Shown here one piece after another: positions 1-7,898 of a stretch of 64,000 nucleotides of DNA (position 1 is its first letter; each line of letters opens with the position of its first letter). The notes beneath the pieces are model-generated. The model saw nothing but the letters and a program-made list of their open reading frames with translations, searched no databases and was not told the origin of the DNA. Origin of the DNA: Bacillus halotolerans (GTDB taxonomy: Bacteria; Bacillota; Bacilli; Bacillales; Bacillaceae); assembly GCF_001517105.1 (NCBI RefSeq), contig NZ_LPVF01000008.1, positions 682,001 to 746,000 of the forward strand, given 5' to 3'. Made by a program: the position numbers and the translations under genes.

Positions 1-201
1 TTGGGTATATTTCCGGTTCGCCGTTTATCCTGCAAAACATATACGGTGTGTCGGCTCAGATGTTCAGCATGCTGTTTGCCATCAACGGCGCTCGCCGGTG
101 TTGCCGGGGAAGAAAACGCGTGGCTGATGGCGTTGAGTATATTCGGCTTTGATGTGCTCGCGATATTGTTCTATGTGTTTCTTGTCAGACGTGACGCGTA
201 A
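1..201 (+). pseudogene. ywfA: 3' remnant of MFS transporter (ywfA-like), internally deleted
   Basis: Two reading frames of one transporter are juxtaposed. From base 3 the frame reads as a typical late segment of a Bcr/CflA-type MFS drug:H+ antiporter (ISGSPFILQNIYGVSAQMFS), then runs out of homology at about base 92 and stops at 150-152. From about base 88 another frame reads LAGVAGEENAW followed by a last membrane helix ending FYVFLVRRDA and a stop at 199-201, which is the expected C-terminus of the same family. Roughly 90-100 residues that normally lie between these blocks are missing, so this copy carries an out-of-frame internal deletion. The 5' part lies outside the window. The name rests on position next to rocC in B. 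subtilis. An assembly error is possible. Confidence 0.72.
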
Positions 202-230
202 AAAAGCTCTCCGGTCTCCCGGAGAGCTTC
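201..230. terminator. bidirectional rho-independent terminator
   Basis: Perfect 9-bp stem GCTCTCCGG/CCGGAGAGC (206-214 and 219-227) with a 4-nt loop, A-run on the left and T-rich right flank. It serves the converging ywfA remnant (+) and rocC (-). Confidence 0.85.
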
Positions 231-232
231 TT

Positions 233-1645
233 CTATTGCGCTTCTGTTTGCTCTTTTTTCAGCGGTTCATTTTGTAAGCGCTTCTTGATGCTCAGATGAT
301 AGTACGCATAGCAGAAAATAATGAGTGGTACACCGCAGTACAAGCCGATTCTTTGATCTGGGATGAAGATAAGGCTTATCAATACGCATCCGTATAATAC
401 AAACCCAAGAATCGGCACCAACGGATAAAGAGGGGTTCTGAATTCCAGGTCGTTCACGTTTCCGCCTTCAGCGAGGAACCGCCTGCGAAAGAAAAATTGC
501 GAGGCGCAAATGGACATCCACGCGACAACTGTCACCATGCCAGAGATTGATATACACCACAAATACACGGTTTCTGCAGCCATGACGCTAGTCAGCAGCG
601 AACAGCCGGAAATCCCAATCGTAATCAGCAGGGCATTGATCGGCACCCCTTTTTTGGTCAGTCTCGTTAAAAGGGCCGGGCCCATTTTGTTTGTTGAAAG
701 CGACCACATCATACGCGAGGCTGCATATAAACCAGAATTGGCAACAGATAAAATCGCCGTTAATATGACAAAGTTCATCATATCAGCCGCAAATGGGATA
801 CCGATATGATCAAGCACCGCTACAAACGGACTCTCAATCACCCCAGCCGTTTCATACGGCAGAATGGCAACCAAGACGAACATAGCCAGCACAAAGAAAA
901 ACAGCGTTCGCCAGATGACATTTCGAATGGACTTTGGCAGTGTCTTTTCCGGACTTTCACTCTCCCCTGCCGCAATTCCGACCAGCTCTGTCCCCTGAAA
1001 TGAGAAATTGACCATAACCAGCGTAAACATAACAGCCAGCACGCCATTTGGAAACAGTCCTTTATCAGTCATGAAATGAGATAGAAAAGGCGTTTCCTGA
1101 CCGCCTTTAAAATCGATCAAGCCAAACACGGCGCACCCGCCGATCACGATAAATAATATGATCGCTGTCACTTTGATGCTCGAAAACCAAAATTCCATTT
1201 CCGCAAAGCTTCGGACAGACAGCACATTAATCAAAAAGATGATAACACCGAAAACGAGACACCATATCCAGATCGGCACGGAGGGCAGCCATCTTTGCAT
1301 CAAAATGCCCGCTGACGTTAGCTCCAAGCCGACTGTATTCGCCCAGCTGAACCAATACAGCCAGCCGATCATAAAACCTGTCGACGGTCCCAAAAACTTT
1401 GTGGCGTAGGCTTGAAACGACCCGGCCACCGGCATGGCGACAGCCAGCTCCCCTAAACAAAGCATGACCAGATACATTAAAAATCCGCCAATCATATAGG
1501 CGGCAATGGCTCCGAGAGGACCCGCCTGGCTGATCGTAAAGCCGGAACCTAAAAACAGACCGGTGCCGATGACGCCGCCCAAGGCAATCATAAACAAATG
1601 CCGGCTTTTCATACTGCGCTGCAATTCGTTTTTATGATCCTGCAT
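233..1645 (-). CDS. rocC: amino-acid permease RocC
   Basis: A 470-residue integral membrane protein of the APC superfamily (amino-acid transporter family), with about 12 hydrophobic helices. The signature GGVIGTGLFLGSG lies at about residues 23-35 and forms the substrate-binding break of TM1. It probably imports arginine or ornithine in the RocR regulon. It is last in the leftward rocA-rocB-rocC unit. Two tandem ATGs overlap the rocB stop; the second (1645) is preferred because GGAG then sits 7 nt upstream. Regulation is probably from the rocA sigma-L promoter. Substrate specificity is from family knowledge, not sequence. Confidence 0.93.
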   Translation of the reverse strand: MQDHKNELQRSMKSRHLFMIALGGVIGTGLFLGSGFTISQAGPLGAIAAYMIGGFLMYLVMLCLGELAVAMPVAGSFQAYATKFLGPSTGFMIGWLYWFSWANTVGLELTSAGILMQRWLPSVPIWIWCLVFGVIIFLINVLSVRSFAEMEFWFSSIKVTAIILFIVIGGCAVFGLIDFKGGQETPFLSHFMTDKGLFPNGVLAVMFTLVMVNFSFQGTELVGIAAGESESPEKTLPKSIRNVIWRTLFFFVLAMFVLVAILPYETAGVIESPFVAVLDHIGIPFAADMMNFVILTAILSVANSGLYAASRMMWSLSTNKMGPALLTRLTKKGVPINALLITIGISGCSLLTSVMAAETVYLWCISISGMVTVVAWMSICASQFFFRRRFLAEGGNVNDLEFRTPLYPLVPILGFVLYGCVLISLIFIPDQRIGLYCGVPLIIFCYAYYHLSIKKRLQNEPLKKEQTEAQ

Positions 1646-3345
1646 CATCCTTCTCCCTTCGGCTCTTTTGTGCTGATATTCATCCGATAGCTTTGCAAAA
1701 GGTGAACAGTGGTCTGCTGTATCAGATCAGGCAATACATGAAATGTGTACGGCTTGTATACTCTTTCAGTCCATTTATGTCCGTCTTTCCCGTATACACC
1801 CATGTTAATGGAAGGAATGTTCAGTTTCCGTATGTCTTTGAACGGAATGGTTCCAATCATCTCCCACCCCGGGAAGTTTCTGATAAAGGAATTAATTTCA
1901 TCATCGGTTTCATGCAGCGATAAAAAGCTGCCGTCTGCCAAGTAAGGGAAAAACTTTTTGAAAACAAAGGTTTCGCCTGTCGTATCGGCGGTTTTGTCCA
2001 CCGCTTCTTTGATCACATGCTGCAATAGCTGGTCTCTTGTGCTTTCTTCTTTTAAATAGTTATGCGGTAAATAAGGAGGAGCATAAAACAGAATGACTTT
2101 TGCGCCCTGATCGGGATCAAGCTTTTGGAGTTCTTCAATTGCAAGAAAACATCTCATGCGCAGTTCAAGGTGCTCATTGGCTTTGAATGCTTGCTCTATA
2201 CACTGCTCAGGATCGACGCCGCGGCTTCTTAGCTTTTCCATGTATTGATCCACACTGAAGACTTGAATATCCCAAGACAAATGTCTCTTCGGAAGATTTG
2301 TTCGCTTCAGGTATTCTTCATAATACTCTGATAATTTTCGCTCTGTGTCCCGGCACGCCTCCTCAGCGACTTGGGTAAGCTGGTCCATGACTTCCTTTGC
2401 TGTTTTTTCATAGATAAAATAATTGAAATACAAATAGCTGCTGACGGCTGTTTGGACGTTATAGGATTCCTTGTTATCACGCTGGTACAAGCAGGATGGG
2501 GGCAGAACCAATTCGCCTTCAATCTTTTCTGCTAAATGAATATTGTTGTGGATGCGTCTTGTGATTTCAGAAGAAATGAGATTTGGATCGATGCCCGCAA
2601 GCGTGTCTCCGACATGCACTTCCCGGCCGGATATATAAAAGCAAGGCAGCAGCTTTCCCGCGGCTCCGGTATAGATATATCTTGTTGAATCACCATCGTA
2701 CAGCGGCGTAATAAAATCGGTATTAATGGCAGCCAGATACTGAATCTGTTTCTCCTTTTTTAATCGGTTCAGCTCAGAAATACTGGCGAGAATACCGGCA
2801 TGCTGACTTTCTTCATCCGGGTTTGCCATAAATAATAGATTTCCCGGCAATGCTTTGGGGTTCTCTGAAAAGTGCAGGAGATTGGACAAATGCACCGCGA
2901 TGCCGCTTTGCATGTCGACAGAGCCTCTGCCGAACATCCACTCACCCGACTTGGCGTCCCGCTGAACGTCTTCATCAAAGTCGTAGTTGGAGAAATACTC
3001 AACCAATTTTCCAGAATCAAAAGCGATATCCTTAAGCGGGCCGAAATCTTCAATTCCCACCGTATCCAAGTGGGCGTGATAAATGACAGTATTCCGGCTT
3101 CCCCCGCTGCCTTCCACAAACGCAAAAATATTTTTCCGGTTGTACGGGTCATTAGGAATAGCCTGTTCCCATACATGGCAAGGATGTTCCTGAAAGTAAG
3201 GATAGCTCATGATGACTTCTTTGATAAAATCTGCTTTCGTCCCTTCGCCGATGGTGCCGTTTACACTGCTGAGGCTGACCAAAGACTTTGTCAGTGTCTC
3301 AACCCGTTCTGCCGGCGGCATGTGACTGATTTTTGTATAGAGCAT
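1645..3345 (-). CDS. rocB: M20-type peptidase-like protein RocB
   Basis: A 566-residue protein of the zinc-peptidase M20 fold. Metal-site motifs are visible: HAHLDTVG (90-97), GRGSVDMQSG (139-148) and NPDEES (175-180). It is the middle gene of the rocABC arginine/ornithine catabolism operon. Its biochemical reaction is not firmly established; a hydrolase acting on an arginine-derived intermediate is an inference from family and operon. The SD GAGGGGG lies ahead of ATG 3345. The stop codon overlaps the first rocC ATG, suggesting translational coupling. The 71-nt gap to rocA carries a 12-bp hairpin. Confidence 0.93.
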   Translation of the reverse strand: MLYTKISHMPPAERVETLTKSLVSLSSVNGTIGEGTKADFIKEVIMSYPYFQEHPCHVWEQAIPNDPYNRKNIFAFVEGSGGSRNTVIYHAHLDTVGIEDFGPLKDIAFDSGKLVEYFSNYDFDEDVQRDAKSGEWMFGRGSVDMQSGIAVHLSNLLHFSENPKALPGNLLFMANPDEESQHAGILASISELNRLKKEKQIQYLAAINTDFITPLYDGDSTRYIYTGAAGKLLPCFYISGREVHVGDTLAGIDPNLISSEITRRIHNNIHLAEKIEGELVLPPSCLYQRDNKESYNVQTAVSSYLYFNYFIYEKTAKEVMDQLTQVAEEACRDTERKLSEYYEEYLKRTNLPKRHLSWDIQVFSVDQYMEKLRSRGVDPEQCIEQAFKANEHLELRMRCFLAIEELQKLDPDQGAKVILFYAPPYLPHNYLKEESTRDQLLQHVIKEAVDKTADTTGETFVFKKFFPYLADGSFLSLHETDDEINSFIRNFPGWEMIGTIPFKDIRKLNIPSINMGVYGKDGHKWTERVYKPYTFHVLPDLIQQTTVHLLQSYRMNISTKEPKGEG

Positions 3346-3371
3346 ACATCATCCCCCTCATCCAAACATGT

Positions 3372-3404
3372 AAATAGTGCGATCTAAAAACAATCGCACT
3401 ATTT
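3372..3404. other. 12-bp hairpin in the rocA-rocB intergenic region
   Basis: Arms AAATAGTGCGAT (3372-3383) and ATCGCACTATTT (3393-3404) are perfectly complementary with a 9-nt loop. On the minus strand no strong U-run follows, so a leaky terminator or an mRNA processing/stability element between rocA and rocB is more likely than a full terminator. Confidence 0.6.
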
Positions 3405-3416
3405 CGGTTTTCTCAA

Positions 3417-4964
3417 TTAATACGCTTCGGACGTTGTTTTCGCCTGCATATGAAGAATTAAATAATCCGGACCTCCTGCTTTTGAGTCTGTTCCGGACAT
3501 ATTAAACCCGCCGAATGGCTGATAGCCGACAATAGCTCCGGTACAGCCTCTGTTAAAGTATAAGTTTCCGACATGAAAATCCTCGCGAGCCCGTTCAATG
3601 TGCGCACGGTTTTTCGTCAGCAGAGCGCCTGTCAGTCCGTATTCTGTGTTATTTGCAATCTCAAGCATATGATCGAAATCACGCGCTTTGCAGATGGCAG
3701 CAACCGGCCCGAAGATTTCTTCCTGCATGAGACGCGCATGTTCATCAACATCTGCAAAGATCGTCGGCTGAATAAAGTAGCCTTTTGAATCATCGCCTTC
3801 TCCGCCGGCCAAAAGCTTGCCTTCAGACTTGCCGATTTCAATGTAGCTCATGACTTTATTGTAGGAAGCTTCATGAATCACAGGCCCCATATACGTATCA
3901 GGATCTTCCGGACTTCCGACTGTCAGCGTTTTGGTCAGCGCAACTGCTTTTTCTACGACTTCATCATAGACATCCTGATGAATCACTGCACGGGAACCCG
4001 CTGAACATTTTTGCCCTGAGTACCCGAATGCGGAGTAAACGATAGAAGAGGCAGCAAGATCCAAATCGGCATCTTTGTCGACAAGCACTGTGTCTTTCCC
4101 GCCCATTTCAGCAATCACGCGTTTCAGCCATTTTTGGCCCGGCTGCACTTTTGCGGCACGCTCGTAAATCCGGCAGCCGACCGCACGGGAGCCTGTAAAT
4201 GATACAAATCTTGTTTTAGGGTGTTCTACTAAGAAATCACCAATTTCCGCTCCGTCTCCCGGAATGTAATTGAGAACGCCGTTTGGTAAACCCGCTTCCT
4301 CCATCACCTCGACAAATTTAGCGGCCACTACTGGCGCAGCATCTGCCGGCTTCAGCAAGATCGTATTCCCCGTGACAATCGCAGCCGCAGCAGTCCCTGC
4401 CATAATGGCGAGCGGGAAATTAAATGGCGAAATGACAATGCCGACGCCAAGCGCTTCATAATGATATTGGTTGTACTCGCCTGCCCGGCTCTTTACCGGA
4501 GCTCCGTTCTTCAGCTTTAAGATTTGGCGCGCGTAGTATTCTAAAAAGTCTATTGCTTCCGCTGTGTCAGCATCTGCTTCCTTCCACGGTTTTCCCGCTT
4601 CCTTTACAAGATAGCTTGAAAATTCATGCTTTCTTCTGCGCAAAATAGCCGCAGCTTTAAAAAGGATATTCGCGCGGTGCTCCGGTCTTTGTTTTTTCCA
4701 CGATTCAAATGCCTGTAACGCCGATTGCATCGCTTTTTCAGCAAGCTCTTGATTAGCCGTTGAGGCGCAGCCGATCACTTCTTCCTTATTGGCCGGATTA
4801 ATCGAAACAATTTTACGATCCGTTTCGATCTTTTCTCCATTAATGACAAGCGGATAATGCTTGCCGAGCTGAGTATTTACAAAGGCCAGTGATTCTTGAA
4901 AGGCTGTTTTATTCTTTGCTTCCTTAAAATTAGTGAATGGTTCGTGCGCATATGAAACGGTCAT
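3417..4964 (-). CDS. rocA: 1-pyrroline-5-carboxylate dehydrogenase RocA
   Basis: A 515-residue aldehyde-dehydrogenase superfamily enzyme, the usual length for the Bacillus RocA/PutC type. It oxidises glutamate semialdehyde (P5C) to glutamate with NAD+, joining arginine, ornithine and proline breakdown to glutamate. Catalytic Cys320 lies in [11 protein letters not shown] and the general base Glu286 in IAEMGGKD. The Rossmann part contains [10 protein letters not shown] (about 254-263). It is first in rocABC. The start has SD GAGGGGG ahead of ATG 4964. A -12/-24 sigma-L promoter is 46-62 nt upstream and RocR palindromes lie at about 150-210 nt, so RocR-activated sigma-L transcription is expected. 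Confidence 0.97.
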   Translation of the reverse strand: MTVSYAHEPFTNFKEAKNKTAFQESLAFVNTQLGKHYPLVINGEKIETDRKIVSINPANKEEVIGCASTANQELAEKAMQSALQAFESWKKQRPEHRANILFKAAAILRRRKHEFSSYLVKEAGKPWKEADADTAEAIDFLEYYARQILKLKNGAPVKSRAGEYNQYHYEALGVGIVISPFNFPLAIMAGTAAAAIVTGNTILLKPADAAPVVAAKFVEVMEEAGLPNGVLNYIPGDGAEIGDFLVEHPKTRFVSFTGSRAVGCRIYERAAKVQPGQKWLKRVIAEMGGKDTVLVDKDADLDLAASSIVYSAFGYSGQKCSAGSRAVIHQDVYDEVVEKAVALTKTLTVGSPEDPDTYMGPVIHEASYNKVMSYIEIGKSEGKLLAGGEGDDSKGYFIQPTIFADVDEHARLMQEEIFGPVAAICKARDFDHMLEIANNTEYGLTGALLTKNRAHIERAREDFHVGNLYFNRGCTGAIVGYQPFGGFNMSGTDSKAGGPDYLILHMQAKTTSEAY

Positions 4965-5009
4965 ATGTAATCCCCCTCGTTATGTAATATGTCTTCATAC
5001 GAATATAAA

Positions 5010-5026
5010 AGCAAGATTCGTACCAA
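5010..5026 (-). promoter_or_regulatory. sigma-L (-12/-24) promoter of rocABC
   Basis: On the minus strand TTGGTACGAATCTTGCT matches the sigma-54-family consensus TGGYAC-N5-TTGCW, with GG at -24 and GC at -12. It lies 46 nt upstream of the rocA ATG. The 14-nt core GGTACGAATCTTGC is identical to that of the rocG promoter (6572-6588). Confidence 0.9.
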
Positions 5027-5111
5027 TATTTCGTCTTTTCACAAAAAAACTTGTAGAATCACAGAGAACTTTGTCAGAAATCTAAACATTTTTCCTTTTA
5101 TAAATATAACG

Positions 5112-5128
5112 CGCAAAATCATTTTGCG
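5112..5128. promoter_or_regulatory. RocR-type activator palindrome 1
   Basis: Perfect 17-bp inverted repeat CGCAAAATCATTTTGCG. It fits the RocR/NtrC-type upstream activating sequences described for B. subtilis roc operons. It lies upstream of the rocA -24 element and immediately downstream of rocG, where the shared enhancer (UAS for rocABC, downstream element for rocG) is known to lie. Confidence 0.88.
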
Positions 5129-5154
5129 ATTTTTACGCCATACGCAAACAAAAA

Positions 5155-5171
5155 CGCAAAATATTTTTGCA
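5155..5171. promoter_or_regulatory. RocR-type activator palindrome 2
   Basis: CGCAAAATATTTTTGCA is a near-perfect inverted repeat matching the first RocR-type site, centred 43 bp (about four helical turns) from it. The same-face spacing suits cooperative enhancer binding. A lone half site TACGCAAAC lies between the two. Confidence 0.85.
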
Positions 5172-5178
5172 GAAGAAA

Positions 5179-5193
5179 GGGGGATTATCCCCC
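5179..5193. terminator. rocG terminator hairpin
   Basis: GGGGGAT/ATCCCCC stem (5179-5185 and 5187-5193) directly abuts the rocG TAG. On the minus strand it is followed by TTTCTT. The single-base loop is tight, so the real hairpin is probably 5-6 bp. Confidence 0.6.
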
Positions 5194-6468
5194 CTAAACC
5201 CATCCGCGGAATTGAGACGCCTCTGCAGATTTTCTGATGCCCGTCATGTAAGCCGCCAAGCGCATATCGACTTTGTGTGCGGCCGCGGTCTGATAAATCG
5301 TTTCAAATGAATTGACCATCACGTTTCTCAGCTTTTCAGCAACCTCTTCTTCTGCCCAATAATATCCTTGGTTGTTTTGAACCCATTCAAAGTAAGAAAC
5401 CGTTACGCCGCCTGCACTCGCCAGTATATCCGGCACCAGGAGCACGCCTTTTTCATTCAAAATCTTTGTCGCGTCGATTGTCGTCGGCCCGTTAGCCGCT
5501 TCGACCACAATTGAGGCCTTAATGTTATGGGCGTTTTTGGCTGTGATTTGATTTGAAATAGCCGCCGGCACTAAAATATCGCATTCTTGTTCGAGCAGCT
5601 CTTCATTTGTGATGACATCTGTAAATAAATTGGTGACCATTCCGAAACTGTCCCGCTTATCGAGCAAATAAGGAATATCGAGGCCATCCGGGTTGTACAG
5701 CCCGCCGTGGGCATCCGAAATCCCGATAACCTTGGCGCCGGCATCATGCATAAATTTAGCCAGAAAACTGCCGGCGTTCCCAAAGCCCTGTATGATGATG
5801 CGCGCGTTTTGCAGCTTGATTCCTTTTTTCTTAACCGCTTCTTCTATACAAATGGTTACGCCTTGAGCGGTTGCTGTTTCCCGGCCCTGTGAGCCGCCTA
5901 AAACGAGCGGTTTTCCTGTGATAAAACCCGGGGAATCGAATTCCCGAAGCCGGCTGTATTCGTCCATCATCCACGCCATAATTTGCGAATTGGTGTATAC
6001 ATCGGGCGCGGGAATATCCTTTGTCGGGCCGACTAACTGGCTGATGGCGCGGACATACCCCCGGCTCAGCCGTTCCAACTCTCCAAACGACATCGTCCGC
6101 GGATCACAAATAATGCCGCCCTTTCCGCCGCCGTACGGCAAATTCGTGATCCCGCATTTGAGCGTCATCCAAATCGATAACGCCTTTACTTCCTCTTCAT
6201 TCACCTCGGGATGAAAACGCACGCCCCCTTTTGTCGGGCCGACCGCGTCATTGTGCTGTGAACGATAGCCTGTAAACACTTTCACACTGCCGTTATCCAT
6301 TTTCACCGGAATTCGTACAGTGAGCATTCTCATCGGCTCTTTCATTAATTCATACATTTCGCTCGGATAGCCCAATTTCCGCAGGGCTTCCTTTATGATC
6401 GCTTGCGTAGACAGAAATAAATTGAGAGCTTCTTTTTCTTCATCCTTTGTGATTTGTTTTTCTGACAT
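5194..6468 (-). CDS. rocG: catabolic NAD-dependent glutamate dehydrogenase RocG
   Basis: A 424-residue hexameric-type GDH that deaminates glutamate to 2-oxoglutarate and ammonia. Catalytic Lys116 is in the glycine-rich PYGGGKGG (111-118), Asp156 is in IPAPDVYTN, and the dinucleotide fingerprint GFGNAG is at 228-233. There is no disabling duplication of the kind seen in cryptic gudB alleles. In B. subtilis, RocG also binds GltC and couples glutamate breakdown to repression of gltAB (family knowledge). The SD GAGGTG precedes ATG 6468. Upstream are a catabolite-response element and a sigma-L promoter, and the RocR enhancer sits just beyond the gene's 3' end. Confidence 0.97.
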   Translation of the reverse strand: MSEKQITKDEEKEALNLFLSTQAIIKEALRKLGYPSEMYELMKEPMRMLTVRIPVKMDNGSVKVFTGYRSQHNDAVGPTKGGVRFHPEVNEEEVKALSIWMTLKCGITNLPYGGGKGGIICDPRTMSFGELERLSRGYVRAISQLVGPTKDIPAPDVYTNSQIMAWMMDEYSRLREFDSPGFITGKPLVLGGSQGRETATAQGVTICIEEAVKKKGIKLQNARIIIQGFGNAGSFLAKFMHDAGAKVIGISDAHGGLYNPDGLDIPYLLDKRDSFGMVTNLFTDVITNEELLEQECDILVPAAISNQITAKNAHNIKASIVVEAANGPTTIDATKILNEKGVLLVPDILASAGGVTVSYFEWVQNNQGYYWAEEEVAEKLRNVMVNSFETIYQTAAAHKVDMRLAAYMTGIRKSAEASQFRGWV

Positions 6469-6505
6469 GTTTTTTCACCTCATCATATTTTTATCTTCAG
6501 AAAAA

Positions 6506-6519
6506 TGTAAGCGCTTTTA
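6506..6519. promoter_or_regulatory. catabolite-response element (cre) in rocG leader
   Basis: TGTAAGCGCTTTTA fits the CcpA operator consensus. It lies between the sigma-L promoter and the rocG start, as expected for the known roadblock-type glucose repression of rocG. Confidence 0.8.
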
Positions 6520-6571
6520 AAAAACTGTAATCGATCAATTCCTTTCTTGATTGGGTTCACCCTTATCTACA

Positions 6572-6588
6572 TGCAAGATTCGTACCAG
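6572..6588 (-). promoter_or_regulatory. sigma-L (-12/-24) promoter of rocG
   Basis: The minus strand reads CTGGTACGAATCTTGCA, a perfect TGGYAC-N5-TTGCA sigma-54-type promoter about 105 nt upstream of rocG. No RocR palindrome lies upstream of it; the candidate enhancer is downstream of the gene at 5112-5171. Confidence 0.92.
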
Positions 6589-6602
6589 TTTTTTAATCAT
6601 AC

Positions 6603-6632
6603 AAAAAAAGAGGCTGATATCACACCAGCCCC
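6603..6632 (-). terminator. yweA terminator
   Basis: On the minus strand GGCTG(9-nt loop)CAGCC is followed by TCTTTTTTT, just after the yweA stop. Confidence 0.75.
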
Positions 6633-6650
6633 TGATCATTTCTATTGATA

Positions 6651-7115
6651 TTAACGAGGGTCGATAACCAGCTGCGTTTCAGCATAAAAACTGCCGATTC
6701 CCAGACCGTTTACCACATCGCCTTTAATCGTGTATGTGCCTGCACGCGGAAGCGTTTTGCGCACCATGACAAGATCGAATTCAGACACCCCTAACAAATC
6801 AAGAGTAAGCGGGAGCCTGACCGTTTTTCCATCGTTTAAAATCTGTGTTTCTTTCAGTGTTCTTCCATTCACAGAATCTCTTGTTGTCGCGTGGAATCCG
6901 TCAGGAAATTGAAACTCGACTGCTCCCAGAGAAAGCACTGCGTTTGGTTTATAAGTCACTTCAATATCTGAAGTCGTCCATTCTTTTGTACTGTTTACGG
7001 TTTTTGCCTCAATTGATGCAGACTGTGCATGCGCTTGGCCTGAAGGAAGCAAGATTGATAGCAGGACAGCTGAACTGATGAAAAATGAAGATACGAATGA
7101 AGTTCTTTTTAACAT
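6651..7115 (-). CDS. yweA: secreted BslA-like protein YweA
   Basis: A 154-residue exported protein. A Sec signal peptide covers about residues 1-30 (MLKR n-region, hydrophobic core SSAVLLSILL, cleavage after AHA). The mature part resembles the immunoglobulin-like fold of the biofilm hydrophobin BslA (YuaB) from B. subtilis. It ends at LVIDPR and so lacks the cysteine-bearing C-terminal tail that BslA uses for disulfide-linked dimers. A minor surface or biofilm role is known for the paralogue; I infer no more. The SD GAGGAGG precedes ATG 7115. It is monocistronic with its own terminator. Confidence 0.85.
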   Translation of the reverse strand: MLKRTSFVSSFFISSAVLLSILLPSGQAHAQSASIEAKTVNSTKEWTTSDIEVTYKPNAVLSLGAVEFQFPDGFHATTRDSVNGRTLKETQILNDGKTVRLPLTLDLLGVSEFDLVMVRKTLPRAGTYTIKGDVVNGLGIGSFYAETQLVIDPR

Positions 7116-7442
7116 GACATTTCCTCCTCAAATCACGGTTGGAATTTGGCCAGAGCGTCCTCTGCAGAAAAAGCGTTTTACCGTAACTCGCGAATTACCA
7201 TTTCTTTTTCTTAAAAGTTAATCTATCACCATTTTCCATGGAAGTAAATGTTTTTTTGCGAATATTAACACTTGGCATGATGTAATAAATTCAACCTATA
7301 TACACAAGATGCTAATAGACTGTTTCTGATCCGCATCTAGTAAAATATGCGCCTTTTATCCCTGTCTTTTGTCCTGATATCAAAACAGGACAAAAAAAGT
7401 CGAAGATGCCTCATGATCTTCGATGGATAACTGCTCTATGAC
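7116..7442. other. yweA-spsL intergenic region
   Basis: AT-rich non-coding stretch with the yweA promoter region at its left and the sps operon terminator at its right. I find no convincing small ORF, and no promoter clear enough to mark. Confidence 0.5.
7392..7423 (-). terminator. sps operon terminator
   Basis: The minus strand reads TCGAAGAT(8-nt loop)ATCTTCGA (arms 7416-7423 and 7400-7407) followed by CTTTTTTT. It closes the sps operon about 20 nt after spsL. Confidence 0.88.
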
Positions 7443-7898
7443 TTATTTAAATTCGGTATTCCAGTTAAAACCGATTGTCTCATCATTCCATGGGATTCTT
7501 TTTTCATCTGGCTGATCAGGGTTATACGAGGTTGTCGTAAAATAGATAATTGTCAGCGGCGTTTCGCCCAGCACTCTGTATCCGTGAGCGACGCCTTTTG
7601 GAATCAATAACAGCATCGGGTTGTCTTCTCCCATATAATAGACATCGGTTTCTCCTTTTGTTTCTGAATCCTCCCGCAGGTCGTAAAGGACAACCTGAGC
7701 GTGGCCGTTCGGGAAGAACCAGAGATCGTCCTGCTTCTCGTGATAATGAAACGCTTTAATCACACCCGGATAGCTTTTAGACCAAGACGCCTGCCCAAAA
7801 TGCTCAAGAAGGTTCTCATCATCGCGAACCAGTTCAGCAAAAAAACCTCTGTCATCACAATGCTTTGTCAGCTTCTTAACTTTGACTCCTTCAATCAC
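7443..7898 (-). CDS. spsL: dTDP-4-dehydrorhamnose 3,5-epimerase-like SpsL
   Basis: A 151-residue RmlC/cupin-type epimerase of the dTDP-L-rhamnose branch for spore-surface polysaccharide. The cupin core includes FHYHEKQDDLWFF and the conserved PKGVAHGYRVLG. The upstream open frame is longer, but GTG 7898 (then ATTGAAGG) is chosen because AGGAAAGGAG lies 8 nt ahead and the start overlaps the spsK stop by a few bases. It is the last gene of sps and works with SpsI, SpsJ and SpsK. Shorter than typical RmlC (about 180 aa), which is normal for SpsL as I recall it. Confidence 0.85.
   Translation of the reverse strand: MIEGVKVKKLTKHCDDRGFFAELVRDDENLLEHFGQASWSKSYPGVIKAFHYHEKQDDLWFFPNGHAQVVLYDLREDSETKGETDVYYMGEDNPMLLLIPKGVAHGYRVLGETPLTIIYFTTTSYNPDQPDEKRIPWNDETIGFNWNTEFK

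Noticed and set aside
2872-3387. 171-codon plus-strand frame opposite rocB
   Set aside because: Shadow ORF; rocB has clear M20 motifs on the other strand.
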